Source: Burkholderia sp. GAS332
GTDB lineage: Bacteria; Pseudomonadota; Gammaproteobacteria; Burkholderiales; Burkholderiaceae
Length of the DNA: 64,000 nucleotides
Assembly (NCBI GenBank): GCA_900142905.1
Contig: FSRV01000001.1
Span: 4,526,001 to 4,590,000, forward strand
Reading direction: 5' to 3'
Position numbers and translations under genes: made by a program. Below the pieces are notes generated by a model. The model worked only from the letters and a program-made list of their open reading frames with translations, ran no database searches and was not told the DNA's origin. Below, one piece after another: positions 43,905 to 56,771 of the stretch (positions within the stretch are counted from its first letter, which is position 1; the number at the start of each line of letters is the position of its first letter).

Positions 43905-45500
43905 TCAATCCGCGTGAATCACCGGCTCGAGCTTGCGCTGGAGCTTGATCGGCGGCACACGGCGGCTTTGCCACACGGACACCACGGCGATGATCGCCGC
44001 CAGCGCAAGACCCAGATGAATCGCCGAAACGAGCGCCTCGCGCGCACTCTCGAGCAGCATCGCGCCGTTGTGGCCCGCGTGCGCCAGTTGGCCGAGCAAG
44101 GTCGTTTGCGCGTCGCGATTGATCAGGATTTGCGGGTCGCCGAGGTCGGAGAACCACTGCGATGCGTGATCGTTTTCAAGCGCGCTGCGTACACCACTTG
44201 CGTACATATGCGTGATTAGCGTGCCGGTCAGCGCGGTGCCGATCATCCCGCCGATCATCCGCAGCGACTGCAGCAGCGCGGTGGCGATACCGAGGTGTTC
44301 GCGGCCGGCTGTCTGCTGCGCGAAAATCGTCAGATTCGGCATGACGAAGCCGAGACCGAGGCCGCCGAGCACCATGAACGACATCAGCAGCCAATGCGGC
44401 ATGGAGCGCGTCGCGACGACCACACCGAGGCACGCGAGCGCCACCAGCGCGAAGCCGACGTACAGCATCAGATTCGGATTGCGCACACGCGAGACGATAC
44501 GTCCGTTGGCGATACTACCGATCGTGATGAACACGACGAGCGGCGTAATGACGAGCCCCGCTTCGTTCGGCGACATCCCGAAACCGCCCTGGAACAACAA
44601 CGGTGCGTAGAACAGCAACGAGAACATCGTGAAGCCGCCCAGCACGGCGAGCGTGAAGAGCGCGGCCAGACTGCGATTGCGAAACATGTCGACGGGCAAA
44701 ATCGCCGTCGGGCAGCGCTTTTCCCACTGCCACAACCCGTACGCCGAGGCGACGCTCAAGGCGAGCAGCGCGAAGGCGCTCAACGTGACGCCGTGCTTCG
44801 GCAACAACTCGACGAACAACTGCAGCGAGCCGAGCGCCACCGCGATCAGCAGTGCACCCGGCCAATCGAGCCGCATCTTCCCTTCGTGTTCGACATGCCG
44901 CAGATGCGGCAGGAAGCGCCAGACGAAATACAGCGACAGCAAACCAACCGGCAGATTCACGTAGAACACCGAGCGCCAGCCGTAGTACTGCGTGAGAAAA
45001 CCACCGAGCGACGGCCCCACCGCATTCGCAATACCGAACGCCGAACTCATCAGCACCTGCCAGCGCAGTCGCACGACCGAGTCGGGGAAGAGATCGGGAA
45101 TGCACGCAAAGGCGGTGCCGACCAGCATGCCGCCGCCAATGCCTTGCAAGCCGCGAGCGAGCACGAGGAACAGCATGTTGTTGGCGGCGCCGCACAGCAC
45201 CGAAGCCCCCGTGAACACGACGATCGATGCGATCACGAACGGCTTGCGCCCGTAGTAATCGCCGAGCCGGCCGAAGATCGGCACGGTAATCACCGAGGTC
45301 AGCAAATACGACGTGGCGACCCACGCGTAAAGCTCGAAACCCTTCAGCTCCGAAACGATCGTGGGCAACGCGGTGCCGACCACTGTCTGGTCGAGGGCGA
45401 CCAGCATCGAGACGAAGGAAATCCCGAGCATCGCCAGTAGCGATTCCCGGAAAGGTAAAACTTGCCCGCTCGAGTGGTGGGCTGCGGTATGGACAGTCAT
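43905..45500 (-). CDS. EmrB/QacA-type MFS drug exporter (DHA2, 14 helices)
   Basis: 531 residues with about 14 membrane helices, the DHA2 group. Motif A loop G-R-L-G-D-Y-Y-G-R-K-P between helices 2 and 3; V-A-L-D-Q-T-V-V-G-T-A-L-P carries the Asp of motif D1 in helix 1; helix 5 has S-L-G-G-F. It exports hydrophobic drugs or anions by proton antiport. No EmrA partner is adjacent, so it may act alone. It is upstream of marR and divergent from the EcsC gene. Confidence 0.93.
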   Translation of the reverse strand: MTVHTAAHHSSGQVLPFRESLLAMLGISFVSMLVALDQTVVGTALPTIVSELKGFELYAWVATSYLLTSVITVPIFGRLGDYYGRKPFVIASIVVFTGASVLCGAANNMLFLVLARGLQGIGGGMLVGTAFACIPDLFPDSVVRLRWQVLMSSAFGIANAVGPSLGGFLTQYYGWRSVFYVNLPVGLLSLYFVWRFLPHLRHVEHEGKMRLDWPGALLIAVALGSLQLFVELLPKHGVTLSAFALLALSVASAYGLWQWEKRCPTAILPVDMFRNRSLAALFTLAVLGGFTMFSLLFYAPLLFQGGFGMSPNEAGLVITPLVVFITIGSIANGRIVSRVRNPNLMLYVGFALVALACLGVVVATRSMPHWLLMSFMVLGGLGLGFVMPNLTIFAQQTAGREHLGIATALLQSLRMIGGMIGTALTGTLITHMYASGVRSALENDHASQWFSDLGDPQILINRDAQTTLLGQLAHAGHNGAMLLESAREALVSAIHLGLALAAIIAVVSVWQSRRVPPIKLQRKLEPVIHAD

Positions 45501-45517
45501 TTTTGATAGAGCAACAG

Positions 45518-45529
45518 TTGACTCGTCAA
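45518..45529. promoter_or_regulatory. Candidate MarR operator upstream of the EmrB-type gene
   Basis: TTGAC-TC-GTCAA is a perfect inverted repeat 18 bp upstream of the pump start codon. MarR-family sites often have the TTG...CAA form. Position within the pump's leader fits repression by the adjacent MarR. Confidence 0.55.
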
Positions 45530-45640
45530 ACGATTGGGAATCATACCACGAGGTGATGCTCTAAGCTGGAGCGCGCTGGAACGGTTCATCGCGCTGGCAA
45601 TCGACTGAAGAATGGACAACACATGACGCCAGGGAGGCAC

Positions 45641-46483
45641 ATGGAGCCGAGTTCGCTCGCATCACAATCCTTATCGGACGAAGACCTGAACGCGCTGCGA
45701 CGCGCGAAACACGAACTGGAGAGCCCCGCGCTGGCGATGAAACTGGCGAGCATCGTCGGCTCGCCGCTCGAGAAATTGCTCTCGCGCATGCCGGCTTTTG
45801 CCAATGAAAAGGTCACGGATGCGACGGAACTGGCGCTGCGCAAGTGTCTATCGATCGCGCTGCGCACGCTGGGGCGGCAGGCCGGCGCCTCGCCCCTGAT
45901 CGTGCCCGACAAGCCGAGCAACCTGCTGCACAAGTTCGCCGTGGCCACCACCGGTGCGGCCGGCGGCGCCTTCGGTCTGTTCGCGTTGCCCGTCGAATTG
46001 CCGGTCACGACCACACTGATGTTCCGCTCGATCTGCGATATCGCGCGCAGCGAAGGCGAGGATCTGACGTCGATCGACACGCAACTGCAATGCCTGACGG
46101 TGCTCGGCATGGGCGGCACCTCGAAAGCCGACGACGACGCCGACTTCGGCTACTTCATCATGCGCGGCGCGCTGGCGCAGGCGGTGTCGAAGGCTTCCTC
46201 CGAAATCGCGACGAAAGGCTTCACCGCGCATGGCTCCGCGGCCTTGCTGCGGCTGCTGAACACGATTGCCTCACGCTTTTCGGTGCAGGTGAGCGAGCAG
46301 ATCGCCGCCAAGTCGATTCCGGCGATCGGCGCAGTGCTCGGCGCGATGGTCAATACGGTGTTCATCGACCACTTCCAGCAGGTCGCGCACGGTCACTTCA
46401 CCGTGCGGCGGCTGGAGCGGCGCTACGGCCAGGAACCGGTCGAGGCCGCCTATCAGGCGATGGACGTCACCCTGGATGGCTGA
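45641..46483 (+). CDS. EcsC-family protein
   Basis: 280 residues from ATG 45641 with AGGGAGG upstream (an ATG at 45623 is weaker). The EcsC protein fold is a helical membrane-associating type; hydrophobic Gly/Ala-rich segments (A-T-T-G-A-A-G-G-A-F-G-L-F-A and A-I-G-A-V-L-G-A-M-V-N-T-V-F) and the L-P-V-E-L-P-V-T-T motif are family hallmarks. EcsC was found with a Bacillus ABC transporter that affects secretion; its role here is unknown. Its 3' end overlaps the convergent hydrolase gene by 31 bp. Confidence 0.88.
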   Translation: MEPSSLASQSLSDEDLNALRRAKHELESPALAMKLASIVGSPLEKLLSRMPAFANEKVTDATELALRKCLSIALRTLGRQAGASPLIVPDKPSNLLHKFAVATTGAAGGAFGLFALPVELPVTTTLMFRSICDIARSEGEDLTSIDTQLQCLTVLGMGGTSKADDDADFGYFIMRGALAQAVSKASSEIATKGFTAHGSAALLRLLNTIASRFSVQVSEQIAAKSIPAIGAVLGAMVNTVFIDHFQQVAHGHFTVRRLERRYGQEPVEAAYQAMDVTLDG

Positions 46484-47418
46484 GCAGCCTTCGTCGCGCC
46501 GCTCGTCACACGCCGCACAAAAGCCGCGGCGTGGTCGAGCGCGCGGTTCGCCTCAGGAATGAACGGAGAGAACAGCGGCCAGACGTGCGGCATCTTCTTC
46601 CACACCTCGAATTCGCAGTCGACGCCCGCGGCGCGCGCCTTATCGGCAACACGTTGCGAGTCGTCGAGCAGGACTTCGGTGCTGCCCGCCATGATGAAGA
46701 GCGGCGGCAAGCCGTGCAGGTCGGCATAGAGCGGCGAAGCGTAGGGATGCGTGGCGGGCGTGTCGCCGAGATAGACCCTGGCGGCACGGCCAATAGCGGG
46801 ACCGCTGAACATGGGATCGAGACCGTCGTTGGTGCGGATGGTGGCGCCGGTAGCGGCCAAATCGGTCCACGGCGAGAACAGCAGGCAGCCGGCAGGAAGC
46901 GGATCGCCGGCGTCGCGCAAGGCGACCAGCGTAGCAAGCGCAAGGCCGCCGCCCGCGGAATCCCCCGCGATCACGATCGACTCGGGCGGCGTGCCGTCCG
47001 CAACCAGTTGACGGTAGGCCGCGGCCGCATCGTCGAGCGCGACCGGAAAGCGGTGCTCCGGTGCGAGCCGGTAGTCGAGGGAAAAGATCGGTGCATTCGC
47101 ACGCGTGGCCAAGCCGAATACGATGGAGCGATGCGTCAACGGCGAACAGAAATAGTAGCCGCCGCCGTGGCAATACAGCACGGTCGGGCCGTTCCCGGAA
47201 GTCGATACGCCGTCAGCGCGCTCGATCCACTCCCCCCTCAGCGGCCGATCGTCCGGCCCGTACAATTCGCGCAGACGCCAGCCACCGGGCACGCGCGGCG
47301 ACCAGGCGCGCCGGCTTGTGAGCGCACGCGCTTTTTCGACATTGACACCCGGCTTGAGGGTTTGCGGTCGAAACTGCCTACGCAGATACCAGCACGCGAG
47401 TGCGCTTTGCCAGCTCAT
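46453..47418 (-). CDS. Alpha/beta hydrolase, hormone-sensitive-lipase family
   Basis: 321 residues from 47418, GAAGGAG nine bases upstream. Oxyanion motif Y-C-H-G-G-G-Y-Y-F, nucleophile G-D-S-A-G-G-G, Asp region G-S-T-E-V-L-L-D-D and His in K-M-P-H-V-W-P-L-F, so a full triad. It is probably a carboxylesterase for short acyl esters. No signal peptide. The 3' end overlaps the EcsC gene on the other strand by 31 bp. Confidence 0.92.
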   Translation of the reverse strand: MSWQSALACWYLRRQFRPQTLKPGVNVEKARALTSRRAWSPRVPGGWRLRELYGPDDRPLRGEWIERADGVSTSGNGPTVLYCHGGGYYFCSPLTHRSIVFGLATRANAPIFSLDYRLAPEHRFPVALDDAAAAYRQLVADGTPPESIVIAGDSAGGGLALATLVALRDAGDPLPAGCLLFSPWTDLAATGATIRTNDGLDPMFSGPAIGRAARVYLGDTPATHPYASPLYADLHGLPPLFIMAGSTEVLLDDSQRVADKARAAGVDCEFEVWKKMPHVWPLFSPFIPEANRALDHAAAFVRRVTSGATKAAQPSRVTSIA

Positions 47419-47503
47419 TGGGACACGCTCCTTCAATAGTGTCCCGTCATGGTACGTGCGTTCGCCACCGCACCGGTGGACGATGGCTTCTAATCCTGAA
47501 AAA

Positions 47504-47521
47504 GCCCGCGCACCAGCGGGC
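47504..47521 (-). terminator. Intrinsic terminator of the CHRD gene
   Basis: GCCCGC (47504-47509) and GCGGGC (47516-47521) form a 6-bp stem with a 6-nt loop, and on the minus strand TTTTTCAGG follows. It lies 18 bp past the CHRD stop. Confidence 0.75.
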
Positions 47522-47538
47522 AAGCCTTTTCTTTTTAT

Positions 47539-47973
47539 TTAGTTCGCCGGCAAAACCTGTCCGCGAATCTCGCCCGTCGGGTTCTGCTCAGTGTGGACGT
47601 TGAAGTACCACTGCCCCGCCATCAGGTCCGTCACCTGCTGTTCGGTGAGCGCCGCCGATCCTTTGATCGGGCTCGCGAGCGCGTCTTTTGCGATCGGCAC
47701 CTGGACCTTGGCGTTCTGCCCGACCGGCGCCGGACCGTGGAAGTGCGCAGCGGTGGCCGGGCCGCTCAGCCCTTCATAGGTGACCGTCCATTGCAGGGAC
47801 TTGGTCGACGTATCGAACGTGGCATTCAACATGCCGTGCCCGTGACTCACGCGCGGCGGCACTTCGCTCGAAGGCTCGAGATCGGCCTTCAACGCCACCG
47901 TATCCGCGAAGGCGACACCCGACGCCAACGCCCATACCACCACGGCAAAATTCAGTTTTCGAAGCGCAATCAT
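47539..47973 (-). CDS. CHRD-domain secreted protein
   Basis: 144 residues from 47973 (CGGAGAAG upstream). Signal peptide to about residue 24 (cleavage near A-F-A-D), then a single CHRD domain: E-V-P-P, A-A-H-F-H-G-P-A, and the C-terminal W-Y-F-N-V-H-T-E-Q-N-P-T-G-E-I-R-G. CHRD domains occur in chordin and many exported bacterial proteins; function is unknown. It is a single-gene transcript with its own terminator. Confidence 0.9.
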   Translation of the reverse strand: MIALRKLNFAVVVWALASGVAFADTVALKADLEPSSEVPPRVSHGHGMLNATFDTSTKSLQWTVTYEGLSGPATAAHFHGPAPVGQNAKVQVPIAKDALASPIKGSAALTEQQVTDLMAGQWYFNVHTEQNPTGEIRGQVLPAN

Positions 47974-48173
47974 GGTCTTCTCCGGACTTTGATGCACTGC
48001 CGCACCGAAATGTCGGCGACGCGCAGAGCCACCACATACTAGTGCATATCCGTCGAGGCTGTTTGCGCCGACCTATGCGACGTCTTCGGCGTACAGATCG
48101 GTGCGTCTGGACAGCGCGTAGTCAGTCTGCAGGACGAACTAATTCCAGTGGTTCGAGCCGTTCGACTGCCACG

Positions 48174-48443
48174 CGTGTGCGGCAACGCCAGGAGCAGGCT
48201 GCCCTCGCCGACATGGGTATGACCATCCTCCCGGAGCATCATGTTTCGGCGGATCTGATGAGCGGTGCGCTTTTGCAGCTACCGCCGGACTACCGGATCA
48301 AAGGGGCGGATAACGAGGTCTCGCTGGCGTACCCCGGGCACCGGCACGTGTCCGCCAAAACACTCTCATTTGTTGAATTCGCCGTCGACTATTTACGAAA
48401 CAGAGCCGGGTCGACACTTTCATCGATATTTACAAACAGTTAA
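48174..48443 (+). pseudogene. Remnant of a LysR regulator (C-terminal effector domain only)
   Basis: The frame from 48174 to the TAA at 48441 reads M-G-M-T-I-L-P-E-H-H-V-S-A-D-L, then V-S-L-A-Y-P-G-H-R-H-V-S-A-K-T and F-V-E-F-A-V-D-Y-L. These match the last 80-90 residues of LysR effector domains of the DmlR/CrgA type. No DNA-binding domain precedes it within the 200 bp back to the CHRD gene, so the gene is 5'-truncated. The frame upstream of 48174 is not LysR-like. Confidence 0.72.
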
Positions 48444-48536
48444 TTGCGCATTTTGTAATGAATCTTTTGCGCAGCTCCGGTTATGCTTCTTTCTGCGAGA
48501 AGTGACTCCTTCATCGAGGGATGTCTCCAAATCTTT

Positions 48537-48562
48537 AACGCGGCTTCGGCCGCGTTTTTTTT
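48537..48562 (+). terminator. Strong plus-strand intrinsic terminator
   Basis: AACGCGGC-TTCG-GCCGCGTT followed by a run of eight T, a textbook hairpin with a UUCG loop. No intact plus-strand gene is upstream; only the LysR remnant ends 94 bp earlier. It is either the leftover terminator of that regulator or the end of a small RNA. Confidence 0.92.
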
Positions 48563-48671
48563 CGCCTTCCCCCTTCCCCCAATTCGCCGCTTGGATTCAA
48601 GCTCGCGCGCGCCAATGCGATCACGCGAGCAAGACGCCAGCGGCCTCGCCTCGCTGCTGCGCGACAAAACG

Positions 48672-53132
<4,461 letters not shown>

Positions 53133-53164
53133 AGAGGATCCCATGAAAAGAAGCCAGGCGGCGC

Positions 53165-53908
53165 TCACGCGACTTCGCCCTGCCTGTCGGCGAGCGACGC
53201 ATCATGCCGGCCGGACTTGCCGCAGAAAAGTGAAAACAGCGCACCGGCGGCGACGCCGCCCAGCAGCGGCGCAGCCCAGAACAGCCAGAGCTGGTCGAGT
53301 GCCCAGTCGCCGACGAACAACGCCTGACCGGTAGAGCGGGCGGGATTGATCGAACCGTTGGTCACCGGAATCGACACCATGTACACGATCGTCAGACACG
53401 CGCCGGCGACCAGCGGTGCGATCGGCCGCAAGCTTCGCCGGCCGGCCATCATCAGACTGGCCAGGACGAAAGCGAACGACAATGCAAGCTCGACGACGAG
53501 TGCAGAATGAAGTTGATAATCGGCTGGAGAATGGTCGCCGAAACCGTTCGCCGCGAATTCGCTCGCGGTCAGTTCGAAGCCGGGGCGGCCGCTCGCCACG
53601 TAAGCAAGCAGCGCTGCGGCCCCGATGGCCCCGAGAATCTGAGCGGCAATGTAAGGCAGCAGATCCCGAACCGGGAAACGGTGCGCGACCGTGAAGCCAA
53701 TCGTGACAGCCGGGTTGAAGTGCGCGCCGGAGATCGCGCCGAATGCGTAGCTCGCCGTGGCGAGCGCGAGACCGAATGCGAGGGACACCTCGAGCACGCC
53801 GTAGCCTTGCTGCACCACGCCGGTGTTCAATACAATGCTGCCGCAGCCGATGAACACCACCCAGGCTGTCCCGACCCCCTCGACCCATAACCGCTTGCCT
53901 AGCGCCAT
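53165..53908 (-). CDS. Aquaporin, AqpZ-like with altered selectivity filter
   Basis: 247 residues from 53908 (GGGAGG upstream; an ATG one codon earlier is possible). Six helices and both pore motifs, H-F-N-P-A-V (N65) and S-I-N-P-A-R (N188). By alignment from memory with E. coli AqpZ, the filter F43-H174-T183-R189 becomes F45-Y176-G185-R191, so two of four residues differ from the water-specific set. It is 33 bp upstream of the BvgS-type kinase gene, same strand, probably cotranscribed. It may conduct a solute other than, or as well as, water. Confidence 0.92.
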   Translation of the reverse strand: MALGKRLWVEGVGTAWVVFIGCGSIVLNTGVVQQGYGVLEVSLAFGLALATASYAFGAISGAHFNPAVTIGFTVAHRFPVRDLLPYIAAQILGAIGAAALLAYVASGRPGFELTASEFAANGFGDHSPADYQLHSALVVELALSFAFVLASLMMAGRRSLRPIAPLVAGACLTIVYMVSIPVTNGSINPARSTGQALFVGDWALDQLWLFWAAPLLGGVAAGALFSLFCGKSGRHDASLADRQGEVA

Positions 53909-54108
53909 CATGCCGCCTCCCAGTATGTGTGCAAATGGCAGACGGCGCAGCACACCAGCCGCCAGACATCTGCCTGAATTTTCCAGGCTCGGCATTGCAC
54001 AGCATGGCGAAACGACTGCTTTCGTCAGGCGGGCGTTGGAACTCGAGCCTCAGCCAATTCAGAACTATGAAGCGGCAACGTCACCCAACCAATCAGAAGA
54101 CTCCTAAA

Positions 54109-54118
54109 TTCCTAGGAA
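54109..54118. promoter_or_regulatory. TTCCTAGGAA palindrome upstream of the aquaporin gene
   Basis: A perfect 10-bp palindrome, preceded by CTCCTAAA, in the 246-bp gap between the first response-regulator stop and the aquaporin start. Similar to halves of RcsB and BvgA sites (ATTCCTA / TTTCCTA), so it is a candidate regulator site. CCTAGGA recurs at 56496-56502 upstream of the third regulator gene. Confidence 0.35.
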
Positions 54119-54154
54119 CCATCGATTGTCGAGACAGGTTCTCTCACACGACTG

Positions 54155-54799
54155 TCAGGCCAACCCTATCTGTCTCGCGTAGTCGATGAGGTCGTTTTCT
54201 GTCTCGAGACCGAGCTTGCGCATCGCACTACGCTTCTGCGTGCTGATGGTCTTGCCGCTGCGCTGCAGACGTGCCGCAATCTCGTGCACGGCGAGACCTT
54301 GCACATAAAGCTGGAAGACCTCCCATTCGCGTACGCTCAGCACGCCCGCGCGCGGCTGCAGTGGCGTGTCGGAAGCTTCAATTGCAGACCGCGCCTGATC
54401 CGACAAATAAACCTGGCCGGCAACGGCCGCCTCAATCGCATCGATCAACGCCGTGGCGGTATCGCGCTTGTCGACGATGCCGGCCACGCCGAGGTGCAAC
54501 AGTCCCGACAGCATGTGCGCATGGCAAATCATCGTCAGGATGACGACGCAGGGCAGCGGCCGGCTCCGCAACAGGCGGCGCAGGAACGACACGGCGTTGT
54601 TGGCACCGTGAATCCCCGGCATGCCTATATCCGACACGACGACGTCGCACACATGGGTGTCGAGCAATTCGGCCAGCGTTTGGGTATCGGGCGCCTCTCC
54701 GACTATCTCGATGTGCGGTGTCCGTTGCAGCAGGCGTATGACGCCAACACGAACGCAATCGTGATCGTCGGCCACGATGACTCGGATCTTTTGTGTCAT
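54155..54799 (-). CDS. RcsB/NarL-type response regulator 1
   Basis: 214 residues from 54799. Receiver with acidic pair A-D-D-H-D, phospho-Asp in V-V-S-D-I-G-M-P-G, Thr in I-L-T-M and Lys in V-D-K-R-D; then a LuxR-type helix-turn-helix. The recognition helix K-T-I-S-T-Q-K-R-S-A-M-R-K-L-G is very like RcsB. It is the regulator gene closest to the aquaporin and kinase genes. No strong ribosome site, so an upstream start cannot be excluded. Partner kinase inferred from proximity. Confidence 0.92.
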   Translation of the reverse strand: MTQKIRVIVADDHDCVRVGVIRLLQRTPHIEIVGEAPDTQTLAELLDTHVCDVVVSDIGMPGIHGANNAVSFLRRLLRSRPLPCVVILTMICHAHMLSGLLHLGVAGIVDKRDTATALIDAIEAAVAGQVYLSDQARSAIEASDTPLQPRAGVLSVREWEVFQLYVQGLAVHEIAARLQRSGKTISTQKRSAMRKLGLETENDLIDYARQIGLA

Positions 54800-54910
54800 T
54801 TTTTGTTGGCTTATCGACTGGCACTCCCTGCACGCGACGTGCATCCCCGGGCTATGCCAAGTGCATCTCCTGTTCGTCATGCCAGGAAACCGGCACGACG
54901 TCTCGTCGGC

Positions 54911-55603
54911 TCAGCGCCAGTTCTGCACGCAATCTTCAGAGATCACACCGTGCTCGACGGCGAAGCGGAACATCTCCGCGTCGCTGTGCAGGCCGAGCTT
55001 GCGCATGGCGGTACATTTCTGGGCACTGATTGTCTTGACACTGCGCCCAAATCGCGCGGCGATCTCTGTTACAGCAAGCCCAGAGGCGTATTGCGTGAAC
55101 ACCTCCAGTTCGCGGCGCGACAACATTTGCCGGACAAAATCGAACCGTTGCGCAACCGTTGCATCGGCAATCAGCGCGCGCACCGCCGGCCCGAGATAGC
55201 ACTCACGAGCCCGTGCCGTGACGACCGCCACGTGAATCAGATCGATCCGGTCGCGTTTACTGATCAGCCCATCGACACCGAGCGCGATCACCTTTCTCAG
55301 CGCGGCAGCCTCGGTTTCCATGGTGAGGACGACGAGTGCAACCTCGGGATAGCGCATCTTGAACTGCCTGACGGCTTCCAGTCCGTCGCCATAGAAGCCT
55401 CCTCGCATGTAGAGGTCCATGAGAACGAGGTCGCATGGAGTACGATCGACTTCCTTAAAAAGTTCGGCAGCGTCAGCGGCGCGACCAACGATTTGCATGT
55501 CCGGATAGCCCAACATCAGATTTTCGATCGCCAACAGAACGAGTGGATGATCGTCCGCGATGATGGTTCGAACAGGTGTACTTAAGTCGGCGTTATCGTT
55601 CAT
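54911..55603 (-). CDS. RcsB/NarL-type response regulator 2
   Basis: 230 residues with a purine-rich GGGGGAGAAAGAG upstream of the ATG. Receiver: A-D-D-H-P, phospho-Asp in L-M-D-L-Y-M-R-G-G, L-T-M-E-T, L-I-S-K-R-D. The DNA-binding helix K-T-I-S-A-Q-K-C-T-A-M-R-K-L-G nearly matches regulator 1, suggesting shared or overlapping targets. An insertion G-G-F-Y-G-D-G-L after the Asp is typical of RcsB/EvgA-like receivers. AT-rich leader upstream. Confidence 0.93.
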   Translation of the reverse strand: MNDNADLSTPVRTIIADDHPLVLLAIENLMLGYPDMQIVGRAADAAELFKEVDRTPCDLVLMDLYMRGGFYGDGLEAVRQFKMRYPEVALVVLTMETEAAALRKVIALGVDGLISKRDRIDLIHVAVVTARARECYLGPAVRALIADATVAQRFDFVRQMLSRRELEVFTQYASGLAVTEIAARFGRSVKTISAQKCTAMRKLGLHSDAEMFRFAVEHGVISEDCVQNWR

Positions 55604-55753
55604 CGTCTCTTTCTCCCCCTACCTAGATTCCCTGTCGCCCTCTCCGGAGCAACTGGCCCTGCCGCGATGATTAAACATATTTCGCGAGATAAAAATAAGA
55701 TCGCTCTGAATTATCTCAATTCACTCACCCGAATAATTGATTAGCTATGCGAT
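55604..55753. other. AT-rich gap between regulators 2 and 3
   Basis: 150 bp, notably AT-rich from 55671 onward (TTAAACATATTTCGCG and AAAAATAAGATCG). It probably holds the promoter of regulator 2. No gene. Confidence 0.55.
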
Positions 55754-56407
55754 TTAACTTACAGAAACTCCATGTGCGCGAACATAAGCAAAGAGACCGG
55801 GATCATTGGCGACGCCTAGTTTGGCCATGGCTTCGCGTTTTTGACGGGTGACGGTTCGGCGATGACATCCGAGCGCTATCGCGATCTCGGAGATCGATTG
55901 ACCACGTACGAACAGTCTTATTACCTCCGCCTGTCTGCGGGACAACCGTGGAACCGGCGGCAAATCGCAGGCCTCGTCCGGGGGCTGCGCAAGCGCTTCG
56001 ATGATGGAACGGCCGATGTAGACCTTCCCCCTACTGGCAGCCTCGATCGCTTGCCAGAGTTCATCCATTGTTTCCATTTTGCTGAGCGTGCTGACAACGC
56101 TGTCTGACACGATGGCACGCAGAATCGCAGTGTTCGTCAGAGCTGTCATCACGACGATGTGCAACGATGGCCAGCCAGATCGGATTCGCCTGACAAGATT
56201 CAGTCCATCTTCAACCGCGCCAGATTCCTCCGGCATCGTCAGGTCGGTGACGAGCACATCGCATGGCGTGCTCTGCAGCAGTCTGATCAATGAAATGGGC
56301 GTCGCCGCTTCGCCGACAACGGTGACACCGGCATGCATTTCCAGCGCGGCCCGAACGCCAAGCAAAACGAAAGGATGATCGTCCGCCAGAATAACTCGAA
56401 GTTTCAC
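55754..56407 (-). CDS. NarL-type response regulator 3 (divergent recognition helix)
   Basis: 217 residues from the GTG at 56407 (V-K-L-R-V-I-L-A-D-D-H), with GAGAGAAG upstream; a GTG at 56473 is the alternative. Receiver with A-D-D-H-P, D in L-V-T-D-L-T-M-P, M-T-A-L and L-S-K-M. The helix-turn-helix reads H-R-R-T-V-T-R-Q-K-R-E-A-M-A-K-L-G, different from the K-T-I-S form of regulators 1 and 2, so it probably binds another site. Preceded by a 364-bp AT-rich region. Confidence 0.92.
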   Translation of the reverse strand: MKLRVILADDHPFVLLGVRAALEMHAGVTVVGEAATPISLIRLLQSTPCDVLVTDLTMPEESGAVEDGLNLVRRIRSGWPSLHIVVMTALTNTAILRAIVSDSVVSTLSKMETMDELWQAIEAASRGKVYIGRSIIEALAQPPDEACDLPPVPRLSRRQAEVIRLFVRGQSISEIAIALGCHRRTVTRQKREAMAKLGVANDPGLFAYVRAHGVSVS

Positions 56408-56771
56408 TATGACTTCTCTCGGTTGTTGTAGGTGTATTCGGCGAACGCGCAGGGATAATCCCACTCGCGTCACACTTGTTTTGGCTGCCTCCCGGCCTAG
56501 GATGGCGCGCCATGGTCGGCCATAAAACCACCGCTACAACCGGGCGAAAATCGGATCGTTCCGAAACCCACCGAGAATTTGATATCCCATTGCGAAGCTA
56601 TAAAAATAGGAATGCGTATTTATGCAATTTGAATGCTCGAAAATTTCTCTCTCGCTGTTTATTTCCGGCTGTAAAACAACGCAGCGATGAGAGCGCGCCC
56701 CCGCCGCTCCCATCGCCTGGAAAATAACGAATAGGACCAGCGGCCTCACGCCGCCGGCCACCCTTGCCCCA
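56408..56771. other. 364-bp intergenic region, AT-rich in the middle
   Basis: Between regulator 3 and the convergent-side MFS stop. About 56575-56690 is AT-rich (AAATTTCTCTCTCG, TATAAAAATAGGAATGCG), unlike the rest of the window, and holds plausible -10 boxes for regulator 3. CCTAGGA occurs at 56496-56502. No gene is seen. Confidence 0.55.
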
